Made by a program: the position numbers and the translations under genes. A model generated the notes under the pieces. That model was not told the origin of the DNA. It saw only the letters and a program-made list of their open reading frames with translations, and made no database searches. Below are positions 1 through 11,205 of a stretch of DNA of 64,000 bases, one piece after another; the first letter of the stretch is position 1, and the number at the start of each line of letters is the position of its first letter. Source of the DNA: CAVQXR01 sp963717955 (lineage in GTDB: Bacteria; Actinomycetota; Thermoleophilia; Gaiellales; Gaiellaceae); the NCBI GenBank assembly GCA_963717955.1, contig CAVQXR010000002.1:653911-717910 (forward strand), read 5' to 3'.

Positions 1-428
1 GGCATGACCGTCCCCGCCTCCTCGTCGGCCCGGTCGAGAAGCACGAGCGCGAACGCACGGATCGCAGCGACGGCCTCGTCGCAGGCGTCCTGGACGTAGA
101 GCCGGAAGGCGGTCACGACCTGGTCGTTGCGCGAACGGCCGGCGTGGATCTTGCGCCCGACCGGGCCGAGGACGCGCTCGATCGCCGAGTGGACGTCCTC
201 GTCGCCGGGGTCGAGGAGCGCCGCGCCCTGCTCCGCGATCTCCGTCAGGCGCCCGTCGACCTCCGCGAATTCGGCCTCGGTCAGGATGCCGACCTCGCGG
301 AGCCGCCGGGCGTGCATGCGCGTCCCCGCGCAGTCGTAGGGAAGCAGGGCCGCGTCGTCGCCGCGCAGGAACGCCTCGACCTCGGGTGCGAGCTTCTTTC
401 CACCGGTTCTGCCTGCCCACAGGGACAT
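1..428 (-). CDS. argH: argininosuccinate lyase, N-terminal part (cut by window edge)
   Basis: Last enzyme of arginine synthesis, splitting argininosuccinate into arginine and fumarate in the cytoplasm. About 142 codons are present and the frame runs off position 1, so the catalytic C-terminal half is outside the window. The translation starts MSLWAGRTGGKK and contains HSAIERVLG followed by GRKIHAGRSRNDQV, the fumarase/aspartase-superfamily substrate-binding signature of ArgH. The ATG at 428-426 lies 7 bases after the argG stop, so it is the last visible gene of the arg operon. Identification is firm from this N-terminal block; only its intactness cannot be judged. Confidence 0.93.
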   Translation of the reverse strand, partial: MSLWAGRTGGKKLAPEVEAFLRGDDAALLPYDCAGTRMHARRLREVGILTEAEFAEVDGRLTEIAEQGAALLDPGDEDVHSAIERVLGPVGRKIHAGRSRNDQVVTAFRLYVQDACDEAVAAIRAFALVLLDRADEEAGTVM

Positions 429-435
429 GGCGCGT

Positions 436-1647
436 TCAGGCGTTCGTCTCGGCCAGCTTCCGCGCCCGCGCTGCGGCGAGCTCGGTCTCGAGCGATGCGA
501 TCTGGATGAAGCCCTCGGCGGCCTGGTGCGGGAACGTCTCGCCGGCGGCGTAGGACGCGAGCGTTTCGGCGTACAGCGCGTTCTCGGAGCGGCGCCCGTT
601 GACGATCGCGGCGGCCGACCGCAGCTCCACGCGCACCTCGCCGGTGACGAGCTGCTGCGTGTGGTCGACGAAGACGTCGATCGCCTCGCGGATCGGGCTG
701 AACCAGAGGCCGTCGTAGACGACCTCCGTCCAGCGCGTCTCGAGCTGACGCTTGAGCTGGAGCTCGGCCTTCGTCAGGACGAGGTCCTCGAGCGCGCGGT
801 GAGCGCTGATCAGCACGATCGCCGCCGGCGCCTCGTACACCTCCCGGCTCTTGATCCCGACGGCCCGGTTCTCGATCATGTCGACCCGGCCGATGCCGTA
901 CGCGCCGGCACGCTGGTTCAGCTCGGCGACGAGATCGAAGAGCGACAACTCCTCGCCGTCGAGCGCCACCGGGAGGCCGCGCTGAAACGCGATCACGACC
1001 TCGGTCGGTGCGGGCGCCGCGTTCGGATCGGCGGAGAGGATGAACGGGTCCTCCGGCGGTGCAACCCACGGATCCTCGAGCGGTCCGGCCTCGATCGACC
1101 TTCCGAACAGGTTCTCGTCGAACGAGTAGGGAGAGCTCTTCGTCACCTGGGTCGGGATGTTCCGGGCGAGCGCGTACTCGACCTCCTCCTCGCGCGTCCA
1201 TGTCCGATCGCGCAGCGGAGCGATCACGCGCACGCCCGGGTAGTTCGCCTTGAACGCGAGCTCGAACCGCAGCTGGTCGTTCCCCTTGCCCGTGCACCCG
1301 TGCACGACCGCCTCCGCACCGAGCTCGAGCGCGAGCTGAGCGACCCCCTCGGCGATCACCGGGCGGGAGAGCGCGGAGACCAGTGGGTACTTCCCCTCGT
1401 ACAGCGCGTTGGTCTTGATCGCCCGCGCCACCTGCTCGTCCGCGAACGCCTCGCGCCGGTCGACCAGGATCACGTCGGCCGCGCCGGCCGCCGTGCCGCG
1501 GGCCATCGCCTCGTCGATGTCGTAGGTCTGCCCGACGTCGACCAGGACCGCGACGACCTCGTCGAAGCCGTAGTCCTCGCGCAGCCATGCGATCGCGCAG
1601 GTCGTGTCGAGCCCTCCGGAGTACGCGAGGACGGCGGTTCTGCTCAT
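436..1647 (-). CDS. argG: argininosuccinate synthase
   Basis: Joins citrulline and aspartate with ATP to give argininosuccinate. The 403-residue protein has the usual family length. The N-type ATP-pyrophosphatase loop AYSGGLDTT lies at residues 8-16, and the citrulline/aspartate-binding region VHGCTGKGNDQLRFE and the later TKSSPYSFDENLFGRS segment are both intact. Its ATG overlaps the argR stop (ATGA), and argH follows after 7 bases, so it is translationally coupled within the arg operon. Confidence 0.97.
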   Translation of the reverse strand: MSRTAVLAYSGGLDTTCAIAWLREDYGFDEVVAVLVDVGQTYDIDEAMARGTAAGAADVILVDRREAFADEQVARAIKTNALYEGKYPLVSALSRPVIAEGVAQLALELGAEAVVHGCTGKGNDQLRFELAFKANYPGVRVIAPLRDRTWTREEEVEYALARNIPTQVTKSSPYSFDENLFGRSIEAGPLEDPWVAPPEDPFILSADPNAAPAPTEVVIAFQRGLPVALDGEELSLFDLVAELNQRAGAYGIGRVDMIENRAVGIKSREVYEAPAAIVLISAHRALEDLVLTKAELQLKRQLETRWTEVVYDGLWFSPIREAIDVFVDHTQQLVTGEVRVELRSAAAIVNGRRSENALYAETLASYAAGETFPHQAAEGFIQIASLETELAAARARKLAETNA

Positions 1648-2114
1648 GCTGCTCCCTCCATCAGATGGACGCGAAACCGGTCACGCAGCTGGGCGCCCGT
1701 AACGCCCTCGCGGGCGACGACGATGATGGTGTTCTCGCCGGCGACGGTGCCGATCACGTCGCTGCCGGCAGCCTCGTCGATCGCGTCGGCGAGCGGGGCG
1801 GCATAGCCGCGCGGCGTCGTCACGACGAGCAGGTTGCCGCTGGCCTCCATCGTGAGCGCGAGCCGGCGCAGCGCGGTGGCGAGCTCGCGGCGACGGTCGC
1901 CGTTCACCGAGCCCGGCGGCGCGTACACGAGGCGGCCGTTCCCGTCGCGCACCTTCGTGAGGCCGAGCTCGGCGACGTCACGGGAGACGGTGGTCTGGAC
2001 GACATCGAAGCCGGCGTCGCGAAGCGCCTCGACGAGCTCGGTCTGCGTGGAGATCGAGCGCTCGCGCACGAGCCGGAGGATCGCGCCCTGACGCTCGCGC
2101 CTGACCGGGGTCAC
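1644..2114 (-). CDS. argR: arginine repressor ArgR
   Basis: Hexameric arginine-sensing repressor of arginine genes. I chose the GTG at 2114-2112, which overlaps the argD stop in a GTGA and gives 156 residues, the normal ArgR length; the longer upstream frame lies antisense to nothing useful and is just argD in another frame. Residues 1-70 form the winged helix (TELVEALRDAGFDVVQTTVSRDVAELGL) and residues 80-150 the arginine-binding oligomerisation domain with GTVAGENTIIVVAR. Its position inside the operon between argD and argG matches mycobacterial clusters. Its likely target is the palindrome at 6076-6099. Confidence 0.95.
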   Translation of the reverse strand: MTPVRRERQGAILRLVRERSISTQTELVEALRDAGFDVVQTTVSRDVAELGLTKVRDGNGRLVYAPPGSVNGDRRRELATALRRLALTMEASGNLLVVTTPRGYAAPLADAIDEAAGSDVIGTVAGENTIIVVAREGVTGAQLRDRFRVHLMEGAA

Positions 2115-3250
2115 GCAAGCACCTCGCCGAGCATCGCCAGTGCCTGGTCGACGTGCTCGGGCCGGACGACGAGCGGCGGCGTCAGGCGGAGCACGTTCGC
2201 GCCCGCGGTGCCGACGACGAGGCCGGCGTCGAGGCAGGCGCTCGCGACCGGGCCGGCCGGGCGGTCGAGCTCGCATCCAACCATGAGGCCCGTGCCGCGC
2301 ACCGCGGCAACCGCCGGCAGCGCCCGGAGACCCGACCGGAGCCGGTCACCCGTTTCCCTGACGTTCGCGAGCAGCTCGTCGTCGATCGCGTCGACGGCGG
2401 CGCAGCCCGCCGCGCACGTCACCGGGTTCCCGCCGAACGTCGATGCGTGATCGCCCGGGACGAAGCCACCCGCGGCATCGTCCGAGACGAGCAGGCAGCC
2501 GATCGGAAGCCCGTTCGCGAGGCCCTTCGCGAGCGCGACGATGTCCGGCTTGACTCCGAGCTGCTCGTGGGCGAAGAACGTGCCGGTTCGCCCGAGACCG
2601 CATTGCACCTCGTCGAAGAAGACGATCGCGCCCTCGGCGCGCGCGACCTCCGCGACGCTCTCGAGGAACTGCTCGGTGGCCGGGTGGACCCCGCCCTCTC
2701 CCAGGATCGGCTCGAGCACGATGCACCCGACGTCCCCGGGCGCGGCGGCGGCGGCGAGCGACTCGGCGTCGTTCAGCCGGGCGAAGCGCACCGCGGGCAC
2801 GAGGGGGCCGAAGCCCTGCCATTTCGCGGGCTGCCCGGTCACCGAGAGGGCGCCGAACGTCCGCCCGTGGAACGACTGCTCGAGCGCGATGATCCCGGGC
2901 TTTCCACTCTTCTTGCGCGCGTACTTCAGCCCGGCCTCGATCGCCTCGGCGCCGGAGTTGCAGAAGAACGCCTGCGCGCCGCCGAAGCGCTCGGAGAGCC
3001 GGTCGGCGAGCCCGGCCATGGGCTGCGTCCAGAACAGGTTCGAGACGTGCCAGAGGCGCTCGAGCTGCGCATGCGCAGCGGCGGCGACGCCGGGATGGCA
3101 GTGCCCGAGCCCGACGACCGCGATGCCGGCGAGGAAATCGAGATACCGCCTCCCGGCGTCGTCGGTCAGCCAGACCCCGCTTCCCTCGACGAACGTGACG
3201 TCGGCCCGCGGGTAGGTCGGCAGCACGTGGGCGCCCAGCGTCGCGCTCAT
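2111..3250 (-). CDS. argD: acetylornithine aminotransferase
   Basis: PLP-dependent class III aminotransferase that converts N-acetylglutamate semialdehyde to N-acetylornithine. It has 379 residues. CNSGAEAIEAGLKYAR is the PLP phosphate region, FFDEVQCGLGRTG holds the PLP-stacking aspartate, and ALAKGLANGLPIG (near residue 240) carries the Schiff-base lysine. Its start overlaps the argB stop by 4 bases and its stop overlaps argR. In mycobacteria argF lies between argD and argR; here nothing separates them. Confidence 0.95.
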   Translation of the reverse strand: MSATLGAHVLPTYPRADVTFVEGSGVWLTDDAGRRYLDFLAGIAVVGLGHCHPGVAAAAHAQLERLWHVSNLFWTQPMAGLADRLSERFGGAQAFFCNSGAEAIEAGLKYARKKSGKPGIIALEQSFHGRTFGALSVTGQPAKWQGFGPLVPAVRFARLNDAESLAAAAAPGDVGCIVLEPILGEGGVHPATEQFLESVAEVARAEGAIVFFDEVQCGLGRTGTFFAHEQLGVKPDIVALAKGLANGLPIGCLLVSDDAAGGFVPGDHASTFGGNPVTCAAGCAAVDAIDDELLANVRETGDRLRSGLRALPAVAAVRGTGLMVGCELDRPAGPVASACLDAGLVVGTAGANVLRLTPPLVVRPEHVDQALAMLGEVLA

Positions 3251-3912
3251 GCCGTCACCACCGTCTCGCCGATCTCGGCGCGGATGCCGAGCCGGGCGGC
3301 GTGGACCGCGGCCTCGAGCTTCGGCACGATCCCGCCCTGGAACGTGCCCGCCGTGAGCATCGAGTCGGCCTCCTCGGCGCCGATCGAGGCGACGACGTCG
3401 CCGTCGAGCAGGAGTCCCGGCACGTCGGTCACGAACAGGATCCTCTCTGCCCCGAGGCCTGCGGCGAGGGCCACCGCGGCCTCGTCGGCATTGACGTTGA
3501 GCGGGCCCTTCGCCAGGGGAGCGATGACCGGGATGCGCGCCTCCCGCAGCGCGCTGGTCACGAGCGGCGGGCGACTCGGAATCGGGTTTCCGACCAGGCC
3601 AAGCCCCGGGACCGGCGTCGCCCCGAGGCCGATCTCGTCGCCCATCAGGCCGACGGCGCGGGGCCCGATCGCGGAGCAGATCGACGCGTTTACCCCGACG
3701 AGCGATTCCCGGACGAGCCCGAGCGCCTCGGGGGTCGTGAAGCGCCGCCCGTCGACGAAGCGCACCTCGAGGCCGCGCTCGCGCATCAGCGCCGAGATCT
3801 GAGGGCCGGCGCCGTGGACGACGGCGACCTCGTGGTCGGCCGCGAGCTCGAGGACGGCCTGCGCCGCGCCCTCCGCGATCGCCCCGCCGAGCTTGAGGAC
3901 GACGAGGCTCAC
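3247..3912 (-). CDS. argB: acetylglutamate kinase, compact form
   Basis: Phosphorylates N-acetylglutamate, the second step of the acetylated arginine route. The GTG at 3912-3910 overlaps the argJ stop (GTGA) and gives 221 residues. The amino-acid-kinase fold is clear: KLGG at residues 7-10, VVHGAGPQISALMRERGL, FVDGRRFTTPEAL, and the ATP-site region LNVNADEAAVALAAGLGAERI with FVTDVPGLL. It is shorter than typical ArgB (about 250-300 residues) because the N-terminus starts directly at the first strand and some loops are small. All conserved blocks I expect are present, so it should be active. Confidence 0.93.
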   Translation of the reverse strand: MSLVVLKLGGAIAEGAAQAVLELAADHEVAVVHGAGPQISALMRERGLEVRFVDGRRFTTPEALGLVRESLVGVNASICSAIGPRAVGLMGDEIGLGATPVPGLGLVGNPIPSRPPLVTSALREARIPVIAPLAKGPLNVNADEAAVALAAGLGAERILFVTDVPGLLLDGDVVASIGAEEADSMLTAGTFQGGIVPKLEAAVHAARLGIRAEIGETVVTA

Positions 3913-5072
3913 GTCGTGTACTCCGCGTTGATGCGCACGTAGTCGTACGTGAGATCGGACGAGAGGTACGCGGCCCGTCCCTGCCCGAGGCCGAGCTCGA
4001 GCTCGATCCGGCACGCGGTTCCTGACAGATCGGGCCGGGACTCGACCGGCATGCCGTCGACGTAGACGGCGATACCGTTGAAGGAGAGCGTCGCGAGCTG
4101 CGGGTCGAGGCGGGCGAAGCCGCCGTTGACCGTCGCCGATCCGGCCGCGGCCAGGACGCGGCCCCAGTTCGGGTCGCGGCCGAACGCGGCGGTCTTCACG
4201 AGCGGCGAGGTAGCGATACGGCGGGCGATCGCCGTCGCCTCGCCATCGCTCACCGCACCCGAGACGTCGATCTCGAGCAGCACCGTTGCGCCCTCGCCGT
4301 CGGCGACGATGCTCCTGGCGAGAGAGCCGCAGACCTCCCGAAGCGCGGCCGCGAAGGCCTCGTCGCGTGCACGCGTCCGCTCGCCGCCGCTCACGCCGTT
4401 CGCGAGCAGGAGGACGGCGTCGTTCGTCGAGCAGTCGCCGTCGATCGAGATCCGGTTGAAGCTCTCCTCGACCGCCGGGCGCAGGACGCCGAGCGCCTCG
4501 GCCTGCGTCAACGGGTAGTCGGTCGTCACGACGGCGAGCATCGTCGCGAGTACCGGATGGATCATCCCGGCCCCCTTCGCCATGCCGCCGACCGTGAACC
4601 CGTCGCGACTCGCCGCCGCGGTCTTCGGGGCGGTATCGGTCGTCATGATCGCCTCGGACGCCGGCTCGCCCCCGTCGGGGGTGAGTGCATCGACCGCGAT
4701 GCGGAGCCCGGAGAGCAGCTTCTCGAGCGGAAGCCGAACGCCGATCACGCCGGTCGACATGACGATCACCTCCTCCGTGCGGAGGCCCATCAGCCGCGCC
4801 GCCTCGGCCGCGGTCGCGATCGCGTCGAGCTCGCCGCGCGCGCCGGTCGCAGCGTTCGCCGACCCGGCATTGACGACGACCGCCTGCGGGCTCATCCGGT
4901 CGAGGTGGCACTGCGACACGGTGACGGGCGCGGCCTTGAGCCGGTTCGCCGTGAACATCGCGGCTCCGACCGCGGGCGCGAGGGAGCGCACGACGGCGAG
5001 ATCCTTCCCGCTGCGGCGGATCCCCGCCGCGACGCCGGAGGCGACGAAGCCCCGGGGAGCGGTCACGCTCAT
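3909..5072 (-). CDS. argJ: bifunctional ornithine acetyltransferase / N-acetylglutamate synthase
   Basis: Recycles acetyl groups from N-acetylornithine to glutamate and may also make N-acetylglutamate from acetyl-CoA. With the ATG at 5072-5070 (ATGA overlap with argC) it has 387 residues. The self-cleavage site that creates the two chains lies in KGAGMIHPVLATMLA, with the nucleophilic threonine at residue 177. NAGSANAATG near residue 69 and the C-terminal FGRDPNWGRVLAAAGS block are typical. An upstream in-frame extension exists but overlaps argC and carries no family sequence. Confidence 0.95.
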   Translation of the reverse strand: MSVTAPRGFVASGVAAGIRRSGKDLAVVRSLAPAVGAAMFTANRLKAAPVTVSQCHLDRMSPQAVVVNAGSANAATGARGELDAIATAAEAARLMGLRTEEVIVMSTGVIGVRLPLEKLLSGLRIAVDALTPDGGEPASEAIMTTDTAPKTAAASRDGFTVGGMAKGAGMIHPVLATMLAVVTTDYPLTQAEALGVLRPAVEESFNRISIDGDCSTNDAVLLLANGVSGGERTRARDEAFAAALREVCGSLARSIVADGEGATVLLEIDVSGAVSDGEATAIARRIATSPLVKTAAFGRDPNWGRVLAAAGSATVNGGFARLDPQLATLSFNGIAVYVDGMPVESRPDLSGTACRIELELGLGQGRAAYLSSDLTYDYVRINAEYTT

Positions 5073-6064
5073 ACGACGACTCCCGCGAGCCGTAGCCCGG
5101 CCGTCTCGTCGAGGCCGAGGGCCAGGTTCGCGTTCTGCACGGCCTGTCCGGCCGCTCCCTTGCCGAGGTTGTCGATCGCGCACGTGACGATCGCGTGGTC
5201 GGTCGCCCGGTCTGCGAAGACGCCGATCTCGGCCGCGTCGGTGCCCTGCACGCGCGACAGCTCGGGGTCGACCCCCGCCGGGAGCACGTTGACCGCCGGG
5301 GCAGTCGCGTAGGCCGCCTCGAGCATCCCGCGTGCCTCACCGGCCGGGACGCCGCGCAGGTAGCACGTCGCCATCAGCCCGCGGCGGATCGGCAGCAGAT
5401 GGGTGACGAGGCAGACGGGAAAGCCGAGCAGCTGCTCGATCTCGGGCTCGTGCTGGTGGCGGCCGACCTTGTAGGCGGAGAGGTTCTCGAGCACGGCGCC
5501 GGCGTGGGAGCTCGCCCGCGGGTTGCGCCCGGCGCCCGAGACGCCGCTCTTCGCGTCGATCACGACCGAATCCGGCTCGACCTGGCCGGCGAGCGGGGCA
5601 AGGGCCAGCAGCGCCGCCGTCGCATAGCAGCCGGGGTTCGCGATCAGGCGCCCGGTCGGCGGCCCGAGCTCGGGGATCGAGTAGCACCAGTCGGCGAGAT
5701 CCGCGGGGCGAGGATGCTCCCACCCGTACCAGTCGGCATACCCCTGCGGGTCGCGGAGGCGGTGCGCGCCGGTCAGGTCGACGACCACGCCCTCGGCGGG
5801 GGGGACGATGCCCGCCGCACGGTCGTGGTCGAGGCAGAGGAACAGGGCGTCGGCGCCGCTCGCGAGCGCGTCGGCGTTCCGCACGAACGCCGGCAGCGCC
5901 CCGGCGCCGTTGCGGCCGAGTCGAGGGTCGAGGGCGCCCGCAGGCTGCCCGGCGAACGTGTCGGAGCCGAGCGCGACCAGCTCGAGCTGCGGGTGCGCGA
6001 GCACCCGGTCGATCGTCTCCTGGCCGGAATAGCCGGAGGCGCCAACGATCGCGACGGAGATCAT
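5069..6064 (-). CDS. argC: N-acetyl-gamma-glutamyl-phosphate reductase
   Basis: NADPH-dependent reduction of N-acetylglutamyl phosphate to the semialdehyde. With the ATG at 6064-6062 the protein has 331 residues. The Rossmann start is VAIVGASGYSGQE (residues 4-16) and the catalytic cysteine is Cys146 in IANPGCYATAA. It is the first gene of the seven-gene arg operon. A good promoter (TTGCAT, 17 bases, CATAAT) ends only 7 bases before the ATG, so the mRNA is probably leaderless; no Shine-Dalgarno sequence is visible. The longer open frame upstream lies antisense to carA and was rejected. Confidence 0.96.
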   Translation of the reverse strand: MISVAIVGASGYSGQETIDRVLAHPQLELVALGSDTFAGQPAGALDPRLGRNGAGALPAFVRNADALASGADALFLCLDHDRAAGIVPPAEGVVVDLTGAHRLRDPQGYADWYGWEHPRPADLADWCYSIPELGPPTGRLIANPGCYATAALLALAPLAGQVEPDSVVIDAKSGVSGAGRNPRASSHAGAVLENLSAYKVGRHQHEPEIEQLLGFPVCLVTHLLPIRRGLMATCYLRGVPAGEARGMLEAAYATAPAVNVLPAGVDPELSRVQGTDAAEIGVFADRATDHAIVTCAIDNLGKGAAGQAVQNANLALGLDETAGLRLAGVVV

Positions 6065-6065
6065 G

Positions 6066-6100
6066 TTGCGTATTATGCATAGTCTCAGTAAACTATGCAA
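6066..6100. promoter_or_regulatory. divergent argC/carA promoters overlapping an ArgR-type palindrome
   Basis: The 39 bases between argC and carA contain a perfect inverted repeat: TGCATAGT at 6076-6083, an 8-base spacer, and ACTATGCA at 6092-6099. Two sigma70-like promoters read outward through it. For carA, TTGCGT (6066-6071) and TAAACT (6089-6094) are 17 bases apart. For argC, TTGCAT (complement of 6095-6100) and CATAAT (complement of 6072-6077) are also 17 bases apart. TGCAT half-sites resemble actinobacterial ARG boxes. ArgR control is an inference from sequence and context. Confidence 0.72.
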
Positions 6101-6103
6101 GTC

Positions 6104-7188
6104 ATGCGAACGGCCCACCTGGTGCTCGAGGACGGCACGACCTTCGCGGGCCGCAGCGTCGGAGCGTCCGGTGTCTCGTCCGGAGAGGCGTGCTTCACGA
6201 CCTCGATGGCAGGCTACGAGGAGGCCGTCACCGACCCGAGCTTCGCCGCCCAGGTCCTCACGTTCTCCTACCCGCTGATCGGCAACTACGGGGTCGACGA
6301 GTGTCGCATGGAGTCGAGCCGGATCTGGACCGAGGGCGTCGTCAGCCGGCGCATGCGGCCGGCCTTCGCCGACTGGCTCGCCGGGAGGGGCGTCGTCGCG
6401 CTCGAGGACGTGGATACGCGCGCTCTCGTACGGCACATCCGCTCGGAGGGTGCGATGCGGTGCGCGCTCGGGGAGGCGCCGCCCGACGAGCTGCTCGACC
6501 GCGCGCTCGCGGAGCCCCACATCGACTACGAGCGCGCGGCCGCCGACCCGGAGCACGCCCACCCGCCGCTCGGCCTGCTCGCGGGCACGAGGGAGCCGTA
6601 CACCGTCGGCTCCGGCCCCCGTGTCGCGCTCGTGGACTTCGGCTGCAAGCGGTCGATCGTGAGGCGGCTCGCCGGCTGCGGCCTGGAGGTCGCCGTCTGC
6701 CCGCCGACGTGGGACAGCGACGAGGTGATGGCGCTCTCGCCGCGCGCGGTGCTCGTCGGAAACGGGCCCGGCGACCCCGCGCAGCTCGTCGACGCGATCG
6801 AGACGGTGAAAGGGCTGGTCGGTCGGGTGCCGCTGTTCGGCGTCTGCCTCGGGCACCAGCTGCTCGGGCTCGCGCTCGGGATGCCGACGTTCAAGCTGCC
6901 GTTCGGCCACCGGGGCGCGAACCACCCGGTGCGCGTCCGGTACACGCGACGGGTGCTCGTGACCGTCCAGAACCACGGGTTCGCGGTCGAGGCGCACGAT
7001 GCCTCGGAGGTCAGCCACGTCTCCCTGAACGACGGGACCGTCGAGGGGCTCGAAGGCGACGGGTTCTACTCGCTTCAGTTCCATCCCGAGGCGGCGCCGG
7101 GGCCGCTGGACGCGATCCCGTTCTTCGACCGGATCGCGGAGGCCGCCCGTCCGAGCCATGCGCGCGGCGGGAGCCCGCGGGGAGCCTG

Positions 7189-7189
<1 letters not shown>
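6104..7189 (+). CDS. carA: carbamoyl-phosphate synthase small (glutaminase) subunit
   Basis: Hydrolyses glutamine and channels ammonia to CarB. I prefer the ATG at 6104 (361 residues, MRTAHLVLEDGTTF) over the in-frame ATG at 6095, because 6095 lies directly behind the -10 box and would not be transcribed. The class I amidotransferase triad is complete: Cys248 in FGVCLGHQ, and His327 and Glu329 in QFHPEA. LVGNGPGDP forms the oxyanion region. The stop overlaps the carB ATG (TGATG). Divergence from argC suggests this synthase serves arginine. Confidence 0.95.
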
Positions 7190-9855
<2,666 letters not shown>

Positions 9856-9930
9856 GAGGTCGCGCCGAGGCGTGATCGTGGCGGCGGTTCCCTCGCCGGG
9901 GGGTCCGACGGCGTAGGCACAATCGTCCGG

Positions 9931-11166
9931 GTGACCTCCCGCGGACATACGCTCGTCGTGTTGGCCTGCGCGCTCCTGGCGTTCGCCGGGCTGGCCGGCT
10001 CTGCCGCGGGCGCGTTCCCCGGCGGCGAGGGACGGATCGTCTTCGAGTCGAACGTCGGCGGGCAGTTCGACGTCTACACGATCGACGGCGACGGCACCGA
10101 CCGGGTCAACCTGACGAATCACCCCGGCGCCGACCGGGACGCGCAATGGTCGCCCGACGGGCGGTGGCTAGCCTTCAGCTCCAACCGCGACGGCGACTGG
10201 GACATCTGGGTGATGGGTGCCGACGGCTCGGGCCTGCACAACCTGACCGACGATGCCGGCGCGAAGCGGGACACCGATCCGAGCTGGTCGCCCGACGGCT
10301 CCCGGATCGCCTTCGTCTCCGACCGCTCGGCCCATGCGTCCGACCTCGGCGAATCGAGCGACGAGATCTGGGCGATGGGCGCCGACGGCTCGTTCCCGGT
10401 GCGGCTCACCGTCAACAGGACGCTCGACGACGATCCCGCCTTCTCGCCGGACGGGAGCACGATCGCCTGGGCGCTCTTCTCCGGCCAGGCAGGCTTCGAT
10501 ATCTGGCGGATGGGCGTCGACGGCAGCGGCCGGGTGCGGCTCACGCAGGCCAACGGGGATGACGAGCGGCCGACGTGGTCGCCGGGCGGCGCGCTCGTCG
10601 TGTTCAGCTCGCAGCGGGCCGGCGGCAGCGGCTTCAAGGGCGGGGGAGTCGGCAGCCTCTACTCCGTCCACATCGACGGGTCCGGGCAGGAGGCGCTCAC
10701 GCACGCCGGGGTCGATCGGGATCCTGCCTTCTCGCCGACGGGTGAGGCACTCGTCTTCTCGTCCCAGCGTGCGGGTGGCTCGCGCCTGTTCGTCATCGGG
10801 CGCGACGGCGTCGTCGTGCAGATCTCCGATCAGCTCGCGATGGAGCTCGAGCCCGACTGGCAGCCGTCCCCCCCGGCGCTCCCGGGCCTGACCCCTCCGA
10901 TCGGCCCGGAAGGCTGCACGATCCGGGGGACGATCCTCGACGACATCATTGCCGGGACGCGCGGCGACGACGTGATCTGCGGCCTCGGTGGCAACGACGC
11001 TATCCGCGGGCTCGCCGGCGACGACGTGCTGATCGGCGGTAACGGGGACGACCAGCTGCTGGGCGGTGCGGGCAACGACCGGCTCGTCGGCGGACGGGGC
11101 GTCGACCGGGGAACCGGCGGCCGCGGCCTCGACTCGTGCGATGTCGAGACGGCGGGCGCCTGCTGA
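9931..11166 (+). CDS. secreted TolB-like beta-propeller protein with C-terminal RTX-type repeats
   Basis: The GTG-started protein of 411 residues has a signal peptide (hydrophobic VVLACALLAFAGLAGSAAGA, cut near residue 28). Six or seven PD40/TolB blade motifs follow to about residue 315, recognisable by repeated WSPDGRWLAFSS, SWSPDGSRIAFVS and AFSPDGSTIAWA. After a proline-rich linker come calcium-binding nonapeptide repeats (GLGGNDAIRGLAGDDVLIGG, GDDQLLGGAGNDRLVGG). Such repeats bind calcium in exported proteins. A surface-binding or scaffold role is likely; no catalytic domain was seen. A related propeller gene follows 39 bases downstream. Confidence 0.82.
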   Translation: MTSRGHTLVVLACALLAFAGLAGSAAGAFPGGEGRIVFESNVGGQFDVYTIDGDGTDRVNLTNHPGADRDAQWSPDGRWLAFSSNRDGDWDIWVMGADGSGLHNLTDDAGAKRDTDPSWSPDGSRIAFVSDRSAHASDLGESSDEIWAMGADGSFPVRLTVNRTLDDDPAFSPDGSTIAWALFSGQAGFDIWRMGVDGSGRVRLTQANGDDERPTWSPGGALVVFSSQRAGGSGFKGGGVGSLYSVHIDGSGQEALTHAGVDRDPAFSPTGEALVFSSQRAGGSRLFVIGRDGVVVQISDQLAMELEPDWQPSPPALPGLTPPIGPEGCTIRGTILDDIIAGTRGDDVICGLGGNDAIRGLAGDDVLIGGNGDDQLLGGAGNDRLVGGRGVDRGTGGRGLDSCDVETAGAC

Positions 11167-11205
11167 TCGTCCGCGTCGCGCGCCGCCGGTGAGCAAACTA
11201 CGGGG

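Noticed and set aside
281..1588. Long Arg-rich minus-strand frame over argG/argH
   Set aside because: It is a shadow frame of argG with no recognisable domain; argG and argH in other frames carry clear motifs.
5069..7159. A 696-residue minus-strand protein covering carA
   Set aside because: Only residues from 6064 onward match ArgC; the upstream part is antisense to carA, which has strong motifs.
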